A program made the translations under genes and the position numbers. Below, piece by piece: positions 1 through 13,500 of a DNA stretch of 64,000 nucleotides (positions are counted from its first letter, which is position 1; every line of letters starts with the position of its first letter). The notes under the pieces were generated by a model. That model saw only the letters and a program-made list of their open reading frames with translations. It did no database searches and was not told where the DNA came from. Source of the stretch: Piromyces finnis (taxonomy: Eukaryota; Neocallimastigomycota; Neocallimastigomycetes; Neocallimastigales; Neocallimastigaceae); assembly GCA_002104945.1 (NCBI GenBank), contig MCFH01000014.1, positions 479,001 through 543,000 on the forward strand. Reading direction: 5' to 3'.

Positions 1-450
1 TTTTGTTGTTGGGTTTGTTGTTTGTTTTTTCCTTCTTGATAATTAACAGTATTTCCCATATTGTTATTTTGATTTACATTTTTAATTCCACTATTTATAC
101 TAAAAACTTTTTCAGGACCAGAATTGTTTGGACTCTTGTTATTATTATTTAATGCATAGGGAGGAGAATCTTGTTGGGTTTGCTGTTTTTTTCCATCTTG
201 GTAGGAAACACTACTTCCTGAATTGTTATCTTGATTCACTTTTTTAATTCCATTATTTAAATTAAAAACTTTTTCTGGAAAAGTGTTACCCACATTCTTA
301 TTGTTATTATTTAATGCATAGGGAGGTGAATTATCTTGTTGGGACTGTTGCTTTTGACCATTATTATAATTTACACTTTGACTTGAAATTGGATTTTTGT
401 TTTCTTTAGAATTTTTAATACTATTATATAAGTTAAAAATTCTTGCATTA
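1..450 (-). repeat. In-frame coding tandem repeats, period ~162 bp, three copies visible
   Basis: The complement of roughly 284-450, 122-283 and 1-121 encodes three diverged copies of one unit of about 54 residues, each with a VFxLNxGIKxVNQ-like core; the first two copies close with PPYALNNNNK. The nearly exact DNA stretch around tgcatagggagg recurs at about 153 and 316. The array may continue beyond the left edge. Confidence 0.7.
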
Positions 451-710
451 GAAACTTCGCTAGTTTTTTTGCGAGAACGATTTAAATTAAATTCTTCATC
501 GGTAATGGACCGATGCTTATTTTTTGATTGTAAATCTTCATTTTTTGAATATTCTTCAGAATTTGATGCCTTTATTTCCTTTAATTCCAAATTTACATTC
601 TCTATTTTTTCTGCATGAACTATTAATATGAATAATATGAATGTAAATGTGATAATAAAATTTTTAAAACTATAGTTTTTTTTATTATTCAGTATCGACG
701 TTATGAGCAT
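1..710 (-). CDS. Secreted or surface protein with ~54-residue tandem repeats (partial, C-terminus off the left edge)
   Basis: An uninterrupted reading frame runs from the ATG at 708-710 to the window edge, 236 codons, with no stop. The first 33 residues have a polar, lysine-containing start and then a strongly hydrophobic stretch (FIITFTFILFILIVHA), which reads as a signal peptide with a likely cleavage after Ala33; a signal anchor is possible. A charged segment follows, then three related repeats with the core EKVFxLNxGIKxVNQ and the closing motif SPPYALNNNNK, separated by Gln-rich linkers. The repeats are low complexity (Asn, Gln, Ser) and match no catalytic family I know. Secreted Asn/Gln-rich repeat proteins are common in gut fungi, but I cannot assign a function. 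No intron is needed in the visible part. The repeat copies differ by many substitutions, so they are not a recent duplication. Confidence 0.7.
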   Translation of the reverse strand, partial: MLITSILNNKKNYSFKNFIITFTFILFILIVHAEKIENVNLELKEIKASNSEEYSKNEDLQSKNKHRSITDEEFNLNRSRKKTSEVSNARIFNLYNSIKNSKENKNPISSQSVNYNNGQKQQSQQDNSPPYALNNNNKNVGNTFPEKVFNLNNGIKKVNQDNNSGSSVSYQDGKKQQTQQDSPPYALNNNNKSPNNSGPEKVFSINSGIKNVNQNNNMGNTVNYQEGKNKQQTQQQ

Positions 711-1106
711 TGATTATATTATATATTACTTCTATTTAAAATGACAATGGGTTTAATTTATTATATCTCTATCTCTATGTAAAATTTTTTAACAATAAAA
801 GAAAAAATAAAAATATAAAAAAAAAAAATAATAAAACTATAAACAATTATGTTTTATTTTATACAAACATATGAAAAAAAAAAAAAAAAAGTTTTTATGA
901 ATTTAAATAAAAAGAGAAAATAATATATATACAACTTTACAATAAACTTCTCATGTTTAATTTAAAATTTTAATTATTTCTTTTCGAAAAACATAAGAAT
1001 TAAAATTTTCGAAAAATTTACGAATCAAATTTTAAATATTTTATTTTTCTTATTTTTTCACTTTAATTTCTTTAATTTCTATATTTTTTTAAAAAACTAA
1101 CAATTG

Positions 1107-1144
<38 letters not shown>

Positions 1145-1516
1145 CATCAAAAGATGAAGCAAAACATTTTATTATATTAATATTATTATACATATAATTA
1201 AGAATGAGAAAATTGTATAAATAATAATAATAATGTTTAATTCAATAAAGTCTTTATTATCTAAATAGTATAATGTGAACAAAAAAAAATATTCATTGCT
1301 TTATTATCATCCTACCTTCTCTTCTGAAGAAATTATTCTTTTAAAGTTTGATAAAAACTTTAATATTTTTTTTTCCTATATGAAAAAAATAAAAAAAATT
1401 ACAAACTTTGGAAAATACATAATATTTAAAAATAATTGAAAATTAAAAGTAAAAAAAAAACAATCTTTCAACAATTCTTCAATATTTATCTTTTTTTTAT
1501 TTATTTATGTATGTAT

Positions 1517-1591
<75 letters not shown>

Positions 1592-1620
1592 TGTATTTAT
1601 TTATTCATTCATTTATTCAT

Positions 1621-1655
<35 letters not shown>

Positions 1656-1688
1656 TTCATTTATTTATTTATTCATTCATTTATTCAT

Positions 1689-1719
<31 letters not shown>

Positions 1720-2416
1720 TCAGTAGTAAATATTAAAATTTACTCAATTGCTCTACCTTTTTTTTTTACATTATTTCTTTTTTTTTATTTATTTATTTTG
1801 TTATTATTAAATAAATTTATTTAATAAAAGTTCTATTAAATGTGAATATCGTTATTTATTTATTATTTTCTTGATGTTTGCTATTATTATTTTACTATTT
1901 CTTTTTTTGTTTTAATTAATTAATTATTTATTTATTTATTTATTTTATTTTATTTTATTTTATTTCAAACTATTATAATTCGAATTATTTTATTTTGAAG
2001 GTTATATTTGAGTTGTGTATGTTATTGCTTAAATCAATATTTCTTAATAAAAAGAGTTTTGTTTTTTTTTTATTTTTTTTTTCTTATATTAACTTATTAA
2101 TAAATAATGTTTAGTACAAGATTAATTATTCTTTTCTAATACTATTATAAAAAAAAAAAAAAAAAAAAGCAAAATTGGATATTTTGGGAAGGTTAATCAT
2201 TATAAAAAGTTTAATTTTTTTTTTTTTTTTTTTTTTTGACAATTGTGTTTAAATACTCTATCTTATAATTTAAAAAAATTATAAGTTAAAATTTATTATT
2301 TTTCTATTGATAATTAAATAATCTTTTCAATATATTTTTGAGAATTTTAATTATATATTATTTAAAAAAGATTATGTAGTTTTTTGTTGAAATACATTTA
2401 TGTTGAAATATTTGGT
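711..2416. other. Intergenic, AT-rich, no gene seen
   Basis: This region holds A/T runs, including a run of about 35 A at 1107-1141, an A run near 2149-2168 and a T run near 2216-2237. It also holds the ATTT satellite listed separately. Long open frames here are translations of that satellite and are not genes. It lies between two minus-strand genes, so it should include the promoter of the secreted protein and the 3' end of the stress-protein gene. Confidence 0.6.
1498..1720. repeat. (ATTT)n tetranucleotide satellite
   Basis: About 220 bases of ATTT repeats are interrupted by occasional ATTC and ATGT units. The open frames across it encode only Leu-Phe-Ile-Tyr periodicity. The same ATTT/ATTC family, in the opposite orientation, forms the larger array at 28183-28713. 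Confidence 0.9.
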
Positions 2417-3328
2417 TTACTGTGGTTGTCTGATAACAATAACTGGAACATTACAATGTGATAAACAATAATTACTAACAGATCCTAATATAAGACTATT
2501 TAATATCAATTATATAATAATAATAATAATAAAATTTAAAAATTAATTGACATTGTTTATAATTTTAAAATCGAAAATGTTGTTATCTTTTATATATTTA
2601 CCCTTGCATATAGGTTTTTCCATTAGCTCCTAAAATTAACATATCAGCTTTCTTTTTATTAGCCATTTCACATAATATTTGACCTGGATCACCCCATGCA
2701 TATTCAAATACACAATCAATCTAATATATATATATATATAATATTAATAATTATTATTTATGTAACATTTTTATAATTTTAACATTTATTTATTTTTGTT
2801 TTGTTTTTTAAAAAAAAAAAAAAAAATCTAAACTTACAGTTTTTGGACAAGAACATTTCTTTAATGCAATTCTTACTAAATCTTCCATATTTTCTAAAGC
2901 TCTTTCTTTTGTATTAATTTCTTCTTGTTTTAAAGAAGATTCTTGATTTTCTATATAAGGGTTTCATTTAATTATTTTTAATAAATAATATATTATATTA
3001 ATATTATTAAAATTTGCATTTCCATTTATCTTTATAAACATTTTAATTTTAATTAAAAAAACATACGCCATTTTGTTCCTTGGAAAACATTATTGACTGA
3101 TATTGGACTAATACCAGAAAGTGAAAAATAATCTGATGTGTTACTCCATGAACGTTTACCGACGGCCATCATAATGAGTTTATCTTCATTTCTTAAAATA
3201 TGTTCAAAAGCATATTCTAATGCTTTGGCTGTACATTGTGAAAAATCAACTCCAAATAAAATTCTTCTTTTATTTGGTATAATCTCCATATTTGTACTAT
3301 TATTGTTGTTATTACTGTTAGTTTCCAT
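2417..3328 (-). CDS. Universal stress protein (UspA family), single domain
   Basis: Four exons on the minus strand (3067-3328, 2838-2950, 2602-2720, 2417-2495) splice with GT-AG ends into 573 bases, 190 residues plus stop. After an Asn/Ser-rich N-terminus the protein has the first Usp strand (RRILFGVDFS) and ends with GANGKTYMQGLILGS, which fits the family ATP-binding pattern G-x2-G-x9-G(S/T), followed by VSNYCLSHCNVPVIVIR, the typical C-terminal helix and strand. The family binds ATP as a Rossmann-like dimer and is linked to stress survival; a specific role cannot be read here. Three introns argue for a long-resident eukaryotic gene rather than bacterial contamination. The start chosen is the first Met; a second in-frame Met lies 13 residues later. 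Confidence 0.9.
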
Positions 3329-3799
3329 GATTACTTTTATTATTGTTATTATGTTTTATTTTGTTTTTCTTTTTGTTTTTCTTTTGTTTTTGTTTTTGTT
3401 TTTTTTTTTTTTTTTTAGAAAAAAAAAAGAGGAATAAATATTACTATGATAAAAAAAATCCAAATTAATTAATAAATTATTATTAAATTATCGATTATTT
3501 TATAGTTTTGTATAATATGAAATTATAAAAGTATAAGTGAATCGAGAATTTAATTAAATATTTTAGATTTATTGTTTATGGGGGTATAATTTTACAAATT
3601 GATATTCAATTAGTATAAAATCTATGTATTTAACTTTTTTTTTAATAATTTGTTTATTTTTATTTTTTATTATTGTTGTTGTTATTTTATATTATTCTTT
3701 TTGATTACTCTTGTTAAATAATTTTATTCCTCCTTTTTCTTTTTGTATATCGATTGATTACTTATCAATGATAATTAACTTTAAAATGTATTTTAATAT

Positions 3800-3837
<38 letters not shown>

Positions 3838-4538
3838 TTATAGAAGCTTTTTTTTTCTCCATTTATATAAAAAAATTAATTAAAAACAATAGAAAATATA
3901 TTAAAATTTATATTAAAAATAAATAGATAAATGATTAAATAATTAAGTAAATTTTGTAATAATTATTAAAAGAATTTCATTAATGAATGATGATGCTTTA
4001 ATCTTTTTTTTAAAAAAAAAAAAAAAAAAAAAAAGATATAGTCGATTAATAAAAGTAACAAAGAATCAAAAATATAAAAAAAGAAATATATAAAAAATAA
4101 AAAGCATATACACATATATATAACAATTATTAAGTAATAATAATATAAAAGGTTTACAATAAAACAAAAATAAAAAAAAAAACCATATAATATATTGAAA
4201 AAAAAGTAAATAGTTTTTATTTCAACAATAATTCTATTAATTTGTTTTAAAACTTTAGAATTTTGAAAATGTGTTATAATAATATTGTATGTTTATAAAA
4301 GAAATTCGGTCTGGTTTTAATACAACATGATAAGAATAATTATTATTCAAAATTTTTAAAATCATTGTTATAAAACTTATTAGTATAATAGTATTAATAA
4401 TATTATATTGTCACTGAAATAATTATAAGACCAAAAGATTAAAATTAAAACTATTGCTTATATCTTTTCTCAACAAGTTACTAATTAATATTATATATAT
4501 GTATATGTATATATTATATTTAGTAATTAAATAATAAA
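3329..4538. other. Intergenic between divergent genes; nothing recognised
   Basis: This region separates the stress-protein start (minus) from the TMEM234 start (plus), so it should carry both promoters. It contains a run of about 35 A at 3801-3835, another A run at 4010-4034 and many T runs. No conserved element or additional gene was recognised. Confidence 0.6.
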
Positions 4539-5456
4539 ATGTCTGAAGTTATAAGTATGTATATGAAATTTAATATTTCTAATTTTAAAATAAAAAAAAA
4601 AAAATCCAAAAAGAAATATTTATAAAAATAGTAATATAATAATAATAATAATAATAATATCATCATCATCATCTTATTTTTTATTTCATATTAAAAAGAA
4701 AATATAATAGGGTTTATCTTGGTTGCATCATGTTGGGGTTTTACCAATCCTTTTATTAAACTAGGAACAAAAGGTATTGAAGAAATAGAACAAAAATACA
4801 CAGGTTGGAAAAGAACATATAAAAGAACTATTTGGTTATTAACTAGATGGCAGGTAATTTAATAAATAATATTTTTATATATTTATATTTTCATATATAA
4901 TCTTGTAATAAATATAAAATGTCTGATAAAGTTACAAGAATAAACAAATAATAAATAAATAAAATAATATTACATATTATTTATTCTTGAATTGAAAAAA
5001 TATTTTTCATTAAATTCATTACTATTGCAGTATATAGTACCATTAGCAATTAATTTAGGTGGTTCTTTAGTATATTATTATACACTCGGAAATGCAGGTA
5101 TATTTCATTAAAATAATCTTAAAGTTTTTTTTTTTTTTTCAGTTTTTATTGCTATCAAATATATATCTAAAATAATATATTAAAAATAAAAAAAACATAT
5201 TATAAAGATTTATCTTTAGCTGTTCCTATTTCTAATTCATTGACATTTGCTTTTACCACTATTGCTGGTAAATTTGTTGGTGAACCATTTGGTGGTACAA
5301 GTAAGTTTTGAACTTTATAATAAATAATAATATATCAATAAAATAGTAAAACTTTTATTTTATTAATATCATTATTCCCTCATATATAAAGAATCCTTCC
5401 TTGCTTTAGGTTTAGTAATGGCAGGTGTTACGCTTTGTGTATTAAGTAAATTATAA
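4539..5456 (+). CDS. TMEM234: TMEM234-family small membrane protein
   Basis: Five exons (4539-4554, 4711-4853, 5031-5097, 5208-5300, 5392-5456) join in frame to 384 bases, 127 residues plus stop. The protein shows four hydrophobic segments, about residues 5-20, 52-72, 74-95 and 107-125, resembling half of a drug/metabolite transporter fold. Conserved points are CWGFTNPFIK near the start, PLAINLGGSLVYYYTLG, then DLSLAVPISNSLTFAFT and the GE that closes the third segment (KFVGE), as in the TMEM234 family. Its substrate is not established. The first exon is only 16 bases, which makes this gene easy to mispredict. It is followed by URM1 on the same strand about 0.7 kb away. Confidence 0.85.
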
Positions 5457-6182
5457 CTTACAAAGCATTAAACCTCTGTTTAAATCAGTTTTGTATCATA
5501 AACAATAGAGTTTAATCTATACAAATATATAGATTCCTTATTAAAAATAATTATGATAAATAATAAAATATTTAAAATAACAAATAAAAAAAAAATTAAA
5601 AATAAACAAGTTTTAAAACAAAAATAAATTTGTTTTTATTTTATTTCATATATTTAAATTTTGCTCATGATTTGTTATTTGTAATAATATAGGATTTTAT
5701 ATCTATTATAACAGTACATCCTGATGTTTTTTTTTATTATAGTTTCATTCATTTTATTATCAGAATGCTTGTTATTTATTTTTAATAAAATTTAAACTAC
5801 ATAGCTATAATAATTCTCTATAAAAAGAAAGCTCAAAAGATACTTTAATGTTTAAAAAAAAATGTTAGAATATTATAATGGCAATGATGAATGAAACAAA
5901 AAAGGAACAACAATATTCACCAAATGTTACTCTTCATTTCCTAAATTTCAAATCTTTTCCATAAATTTATTTATTTTTTAATTTATTCATTGATTTTAAT
6001 TATTAAATAATTTTGAATTAACATTTAATAATAGTTTATCCATTGTAATTATACACCAATAAAAATATAAAGAAATTTGATTTTTTAAAAAAATTAATAA
6101 TATAAAAATATAAATCAATTTTTTTTTCTATTTTCTATTTTAGCTCCTTATTAGCCAGGTTTTTATTATTAATATAAAAAAA
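5457..6182. other. Intergenic TMEM234-URM1
   Basis: AT-rich spacer. It contains a 28-codon open frame at 5878-5964 with a less A/T-biased composition than its surroundings, discussed under findings. Nothing else was recognised. Confidence 0.55.
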
Positions 6183-6564
6183 ATGGGAAAAAATATAACA
6201 CTTTCATTCGGGTACATATAAATATTAAAATAATAAAAAAAATTGGATATTTATAAATAAAATAAATAAGTTGAGTAATTAGTAATATTAACTATCTATT
6301 TTTATATCACAATTAATAAAAGTGGTGGTATGGAAATTTTATTCAATAACACCAAAGAAAGAGAAATTGAACTTCCAGACTCTGTTGTAAATATTAAGGA
6401 TTTAATTGCTTATATGAAGGATGAATTACTTCAAGAAAGACCAGAATTATTTGTTTTAAATGATTCAGTGTAAAGTATTCTTGTATTTTTTATTTATTAA
6501 TATAATCTTTATATATATTTTTTTAGTATAATTATTTATATATATATACCAAAATATTAATATT

Positions 6565-6600
<36 letters not shown>

Positions 6601-6746
6601 AATATAATTACTTATATTTTTTTATTAGTCGTCCAGGAATCATTGTTTTAATTAATAATGCTGATTGGGAAATTGAAGGTGGTTTAGAATATGAACTTGA
6701 AGACGATGATGAAATTACTTTCATTTCAACTTTACATGGTGGTTAA
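6183..6746 (+). CDS. URM1: Ubiquitin-related modifier 1 (sulfur carrier)
   Basis: Three exons (6183-6211, 6323-6469, 6629-6746) join to 294 bases, 97 residues plus stop, the normal size of Urm1. The beta-grasp fold is recognisable from FGGGMEILF, the central [16 protein letters not shown] and [14 protein letters not shown], and the terminal ISTLHGG. The last two residues are the Gly-Gly that is adenylated and thiocarboxylated by Uba4/MOCS3. Urm1 then donates sulfur for the 2-thiouridine of the wobble base in tRNA Lys, Glu and Gln, and can be attached to proteins under oxidative stress. Intron 2 contains a run of about 33 A at 6566-6598. Identification is very firm because the match covers the full length. 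Confidence 0.97.
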
Positions 6747-7600
6747 ATCAAATAATTTTAAAAAAAGAAATAATATAGCTGTTCAAAATTCAAATAAGAT
6801 TTATAAATTTCGAAGCATTATTAAAGCAATTTAATGAAATTAATAGATATAAAAAAAATTCTTTATTTAATACTAATATAACCCGAAATAAAAATACTAT
6901 TTTAATATAACATTATTATATATACTTAAATAAAATGATAATAATTTAATAATTTAAATATGTTCATATTTAATTTTATTAATTTGCTTCTTTTATAAAA
7001 TATATGATTGTGTGTGTGTGTGTGTGTGGTGCGTTATTTTCTTTTTATTTTTTAAATAGACATTTTGTTTCTTTTCCTAACTTCATTATTAAATAAAAGT
7101 TTAGTCTTTCATTCTTTTTAGTTTATTATAATATTCTATTCTTAAATTTTGATTTTTTTTAAAGGATTATGATTGGGTAAAATTTTGTATTATTATTTAG
7201 CAAATTCATAAACCTTTTTTTTTTTTAAACAATATTGATAATATAAAAAATTTTATTTCAATAGTTATATATAAATATTAGTAAAGTAATAAATTACTTA
7301 ACTAATACTTTAAAACTATTGAAAATTAATTTCTTGTCTTTACACTGTTGTAGCTGTAATAATAGGATATTTTAAATAGAAATTTTTTATATATTAATAA
7401 AGATAATTTTATTCATTCATTTTATGCTTGCCAAAATTGAATATTGCTTATTTTAAATATAGGTGAATACTAAATATAATAATAATCGTTATATTATCAC
7501 ACAATATTATGCTCATTACTAATTAACGAACAATATTATATAACAGTAACATATATTAAATATTAGTATTATATAATTTTTTATAATAAGAAACATAAAC
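6747..7600. other. Intergenic URM1-URB2 with a (TG)n microsatellite
   Basis: AT-rich spacer with a short TG dinucleotide repeat at 7009-7028, unusual here because almost all other simple repeats lack G. No gene was seen. Confidence 0.6.
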
Positions 7601-10471
7601 ATGGATAATTCAAAATCATTTACTATTGAGAATATTAGTAAATCTCTAAAATCAACTTCTTTATCCAATGAAGAAAAATTAGAATTTGCAAAGAAAATTT
7701 GGAATACAGATAATAAAATCTTCATTCCAAGAAGAAGAGAAATGATTTTGGAATGGTTGTGTAATGCACTTTTAAAATCTTTACCAAAAAAGTACTTGTT
7801 AAAATATATATATATATATGTCTATTTTATTAATAATTTAAGCTTTTTCATATTTTACATGTTAAATTAATAATTATTATCTTTCTTTCTATTCTTTCTT
7901 ATCTTAACATTAAATGAAATAATTTATAATATTTATATATATATATATATTTGTAATATTAAAAAATAAAAATAAAATAAAATAAAAAAAGAGGAAGTCC
8001 ATTAGGAAAAGAAGCATTTCTTAATATATCATTCTGGGAATTTCTTGAAGTTATATTAAATCATTTTATTGACAAAAGTGAAAATATTCTTTCAATTAGA
8101 ATTCCATTTCCAGCAATTTATTCAAAAATATTCCAATGTGTTAGTGAAATTTCATCTAACAAACAAATAAAAAACAATTATAAAAATCTTTTAGAATCTT
8201 CAAAAAAGTGTTTATTAATACTTATTCATAAATTATCGGACTTTTTCAGAGTTGGTCTTGACCAATACATTATTTTAACAAGTGATATTTCTGCATCTTA
8301 TTTATATTGTTTAAAAAATGATTTTGGTAATAGCATCAACAAAGAATTAGGTTTATACTTTTTAGAAATTTCAGATTCCCTTTATGCTCATCAAATTCAA
8401 TGTCCAAATCAAAGAAAAGTAATAAAAAATGATTTATATGTTATATAATATGAATAAACTTGTTGATTTATTTAAACATAGCTCAACTATATAACTAATA
8501 CCTTTTAAATTATATATATATTATATTTCTTTATTTAATATAGGTATTTAAATATGTATCAACAAAGCATTTACAAAATTTCCTTGAAATTATTCATATA
8601 ATAAAAGATGATGAAAGTAAAGAAGAAGTTATGAAGGATGAACTTTATGAAATAAACGAAAAAATTAAAGTAAATATTGAAAATATTATAAATCACGGTT
8701 TATTTAATTTAGAACATATTGGTGGATATACAATATATTTACAAAAGCAAAATCAGGATAGTCATAATGAAGGTGAAAAGAAAGAAAAAAATCAAAAAAA
8801 GAAAAAATCAGATAATGAAAATTATTCTAAACAACTTTTTGAGCAATTAAATATTATTGGAAATACTTTGAAATATATTGAAATAGGTATAATATCAAAT
8901 AATCATAAAATTTTCTTTTACTTTTTTTTTTTTTTCCTTTTTTTATGTATAATAATAGAGATTAATTTTTTATTATAATATTAAATATTTAATATTTAAT
9001 AATAAGAATCACTTCCAATGTTATACAAGTTTTTCATTAAAGCTCAAAACAAATATAATAACATACAAAAAATTAAAAATTTAAACAAAACAAATACAAC
9101 ATTTTCACCAGAATTTGAATTTTTCAAAGAATTTTATTTATATATTTCAGAAATTATATTAAAGGACAATGAATATGATAAAAATATCGTAGAAGTATCA
9201 TTCAACTCATTACATAAAATGTTAGAATATATCAAAGAGTTTAGTATTTATAGACCAACAAATGATGAAATTTCAAAAAAGCAATTAGAATACCTTAATA
9301 AAACATTTATGGATAGTTATTTCTCACTAGCTGATAATGGTAATTTTAAAGTTATTTCTTTTTTATAAAGTTTTTTGATTATAAAAAAATAGCAATAAAA
9401 AAATTAATACTTTTAAATAAATTAAATTTAAAAAAATAATAATAATAAAATAATAGAATCTATTCAAAAATACATTTTTGATATATGGAAATTATTATTA
9501 TCCATTGATTATTCATTAATTGATGGACATCTCGAAAAAATATTACCATTATTAATCAAGGTACTAAAATAAATATAAAAAAAAAAGTATTAAATCTTTT
9601 CTAAGATATATTTTTAATATTTTATATTTAGCCATATTCAAATTCAAACGAAATTTGTCTTGAGTTTTTAATTGAGTTAGTAAAGTCATATAACAAATCA
9701 AGACAATTAGATAGATACTTTAATCTTAAATTAGATGAAATTATCAAAAGAAATATTAGCAATAGATCAGATATGCCAATATATTCAGCAAAATATATTA
9801 ATCAGTAAGTAAATAAATTATTTAAGAAATTGTTTTGTTAATATCCTTAATAACTAAATATCAATATTAAATTTTGTGTTATATTTCAATTTAAAAATAG
9901 AATGATTTATTCAATTTCACATACATTACCATCAATCATTATTGAAATTATAAACATTTTTACTGAAAAATTAAAGAATAACATAATTAATCCACCAACT
10001 GAATCAAGCATAAAGAAAAGAAAGATTAGTAATAAATCTAACAATAAGACAAATGTTCATCTTGATAATATTTTATATATATTAAATAATATATTAACAA
10101 ATATCCAAGTATCAGTAAACTATAAAAAGAGTTTTGATGTTGCTTTTAATTCATTATATAAAGAATTCATATTACCTACTGTACAAAACTTTGAAAATCT
10201 TGATTTTAATAAAAATGAATCAATAAGTAATGAATGGAAGGTTCATGTTATAAATCCAATATTAAAAACGCACTCTATTTTAATGGAACTTTCAGATGAT
10301 TATAGAGATAATCAAGGAAATCCAATGGTTTCTAATAGTATTGAACAAAGATTGTATTCTTATTCAGATGATTCATTTGAAATGAAATATATTTTGGTAA
10401 TAATTATTTTTTACTAATATTTTTTATACTGACTCTATTATTTAAATGAGAAAATATATAAAAAAAAAAAA

Positions 10472-10504
<33 letters not shown>

Positions 10505-13500
10505 CAATATTTATATATCTTATAATAATAATTTTTAATTTATCAATAATATTTTAGGCTAAAATTTATTTATTCCAAGTTGATATTATAGCAAATAAAT
10601 CTGAAAGTGAAGAATTAAATAAAATATGCAAATCATTAATTGAAAAATGTTTATTATTTATTGACTTTGATAAAATGGATTCATTATTAATTTATAAACC
10701 TGATGAAATTACAAATGATGTTGAATTCCAATCATCTTTCTGGAAACTTATTGCTGATAATATTGTCATTTTATGGTAAATATAAAACATTAAATTATAT
10801 ATTTAAATAAAAAATATTAATATAATTTCAATTATTTATGTTATTTATGTTTATTATTTATTTAATAAAAAAAAAAAAAAAGTCGTTATTTAGAAAATGA
10901 TAAAATTAGTTTAATTTTACATATTATTGTTCAAAGTTTCTTAAACTTTAATCATGATATTAATCCAGAACACAATTCAATTCTTAAAACTAATATTGAG
11001 TTAATTAATAGTACAATATTTTATGAAATTAAGGAAATTAAAGGTAATTTGAATATTATTTTTTTTTAATTAGTAATAATAATAATAATAATAATTAGAT
11101 TAATTGTTTTTTCGTATTCTCGTATTGTTATGATAGATTTATTCCAAATAGTTTATTTTGATGTTCTGAAAAACTTCTTAAATAGCTACATAAAAAATAA
11201 TTCTAAATCAAATAAAAACGGATCTTATAAATTAATATTAGATATTTTATCTAATTGTAAAATTGAAGATGAAAATGAAATTTCTGATATAATCACAAAA
11301 GATAAATCTTCTAATTATAAGCTTATTAACAAAGAGAAATTTGTTGAAAAATTAAATATTTATTTAAGTTGTTTAAATATTTTCCCAATTCAATATTTCG
11401 AAGTTAATGAAAGACAAATTTTCAGCTGGATTGTTTGTTTATTAGAAAGATTTATTTTTATGTTTGAAAATAAAAATATCACAAATCAAGAATATTTAAA
11501 ATTCCATTTGATATGTAGAACTCTTCAAAAAAACTTTATGGATGGTAGTGAAGAAAAATTAGTTACCGCTTCATTTTCAGATTATCTTAAATGGTATATG
11601 GATTCTATAAAATATATTTCATCAACAAATGAACAGAATAATGTTATTATAGAATATATTATAAATGTCACCTTAAACATTGAAAATATTACTTTAAAGT
11701 AAGTTTTGTATTATAATAATATTTTTTTAAAAAATATATAAAAATATTAATTCTTAATGTTTTAAATCATTTCATAGTCATATTTTAAAGAGAATTATCT
11801 CAAATAATGTTTGGAAAGGAAAAGATCAATCTGTTCAACATTATATTGAAAATGTTTATAAATATTTATGGGATGAAACTACTGTCCATCAATTATTTGA
11901 AAAGTTCACTTCTGAATTTAATGCTTTAAATATAATAGATTTAAAATTATTTAATGAGTATTTGACTAATATTATAAATTGGATTAATAGTGATAAAGGG
12001 TAAATATATGTTTATAGTTTTTTTTTTTTTTTTTTTAGCAATAAATTTAAAAATTTTTAAAATTAAATTGATAGTAATATGAAAATACTAAAAAAAATTG
12101 TCATTTATACCCCGTTGTTTTTATAATAGAAAAAAAATAAAAGACAATAAAAAATATGAAGAATTTATAAACTTTTTGAATGAAATTTTTGAAAAAATAG
12201 AAGTTATTCTTTTAAAATTCTTTAAGCAATTAAACACCAACTTTAAGAAAAACAACTCTAAATTGACGATTGAAGAAATGGAAAAGAAGTTCTCTATGTA
12301 TACTATTATGATATCTATCTTTGAAAATGCAGTACACTATGAAAAATTAACTAAACAAGGTAAATTTAATGGATGTTTAATTATTTAGTATATAGCAGAC
12401 ACTGGTATAACTAATATTTAATAATTATACTATAATTTATAAATTTTTTATGTATTTTTAATATAGATGGAAAGAAATTTATAGATATTTTCAATTTATT
12501 TGTTTCCATGTTAAAATATCCAAAACAATTTTTAAATGAAATAAAGGCTGAAAATCTTTGCAAAGAAACCATTGAAATGATCTTATCAATAATTTCTGTA
12601 TTTTGTCAATATTATTCAGAAATTGAACCTGTAATTGAAAATGAAAAAATTGGTGAAATTTTAGACATAATATGGTTAACTATGAAATACTCTAAAGGTT
12701 TATATAATAATATTTACTTAAATATTCACATTCTATTTGTTTATTATGCAAACAATTTAATATGAATTTTAATTTTAATTTTTTTTTTTTTATTTTTATA
12801 TAATACCTTTACTATATTAATAGATAATGAAGAATATATAGCTATTGAAAATAAAGCATTATCTCATTTAATAAGTCAATCTCAAGATAGCCAATTTGAA
12901 TATATTTATAATAAATTCATAAATGAAGTTGAAATAATATCTTTCAATGTCAAAGAAGAGGATGATAGTATTGATCATATAATGGTTATCATTAACTCCT
13001 TAACTATATTATTAAAGAATGTTTCTGGAGGTAAAAAAAAATAAAATAAAATAAATAAATAACCATTTTAATTTTTACTTTTCTAAATTATATATATATA
13101 TATTAATTTTATTAATAATTTATAATAATATTATTATTAATATTTTATTAGATCGTAAAATAAAATTCAAGCAAGCATTACCAATGATTATATCAAACTT
13201 TACAATTTTACTTCAACAAACTTCAAAAATTGAATTAATGATTAATGTATATAATTTATTCACAAAACTGATTAATGATATAACTTATAAATTAAAATCA
13301 TCCGAAATATCTTTAATATTGAATTCTGTTATTGTAATTTCTTCAAATTCTTGCGAACAAAGAATTCTCAAATCTAATTATAATATCATTAAAATTAATG
13401 TTATTGAATCTCTCTTTGATTCAATTTATTATTTATTACTTAGTTTGATTCGTTTCAGACGTGAACAAGTTTTAAATTCTGTTGGTTTATTTGTTGAATT

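Noticed and set aside
1436-1824. Two overlapping plus-strand open frames of about 100 codons rich in Leu-Phe-Ile-Tyr
   Set aside because: They are translations of the ATTT satellite, which has no stop in these frames, and show no protein-like composition.
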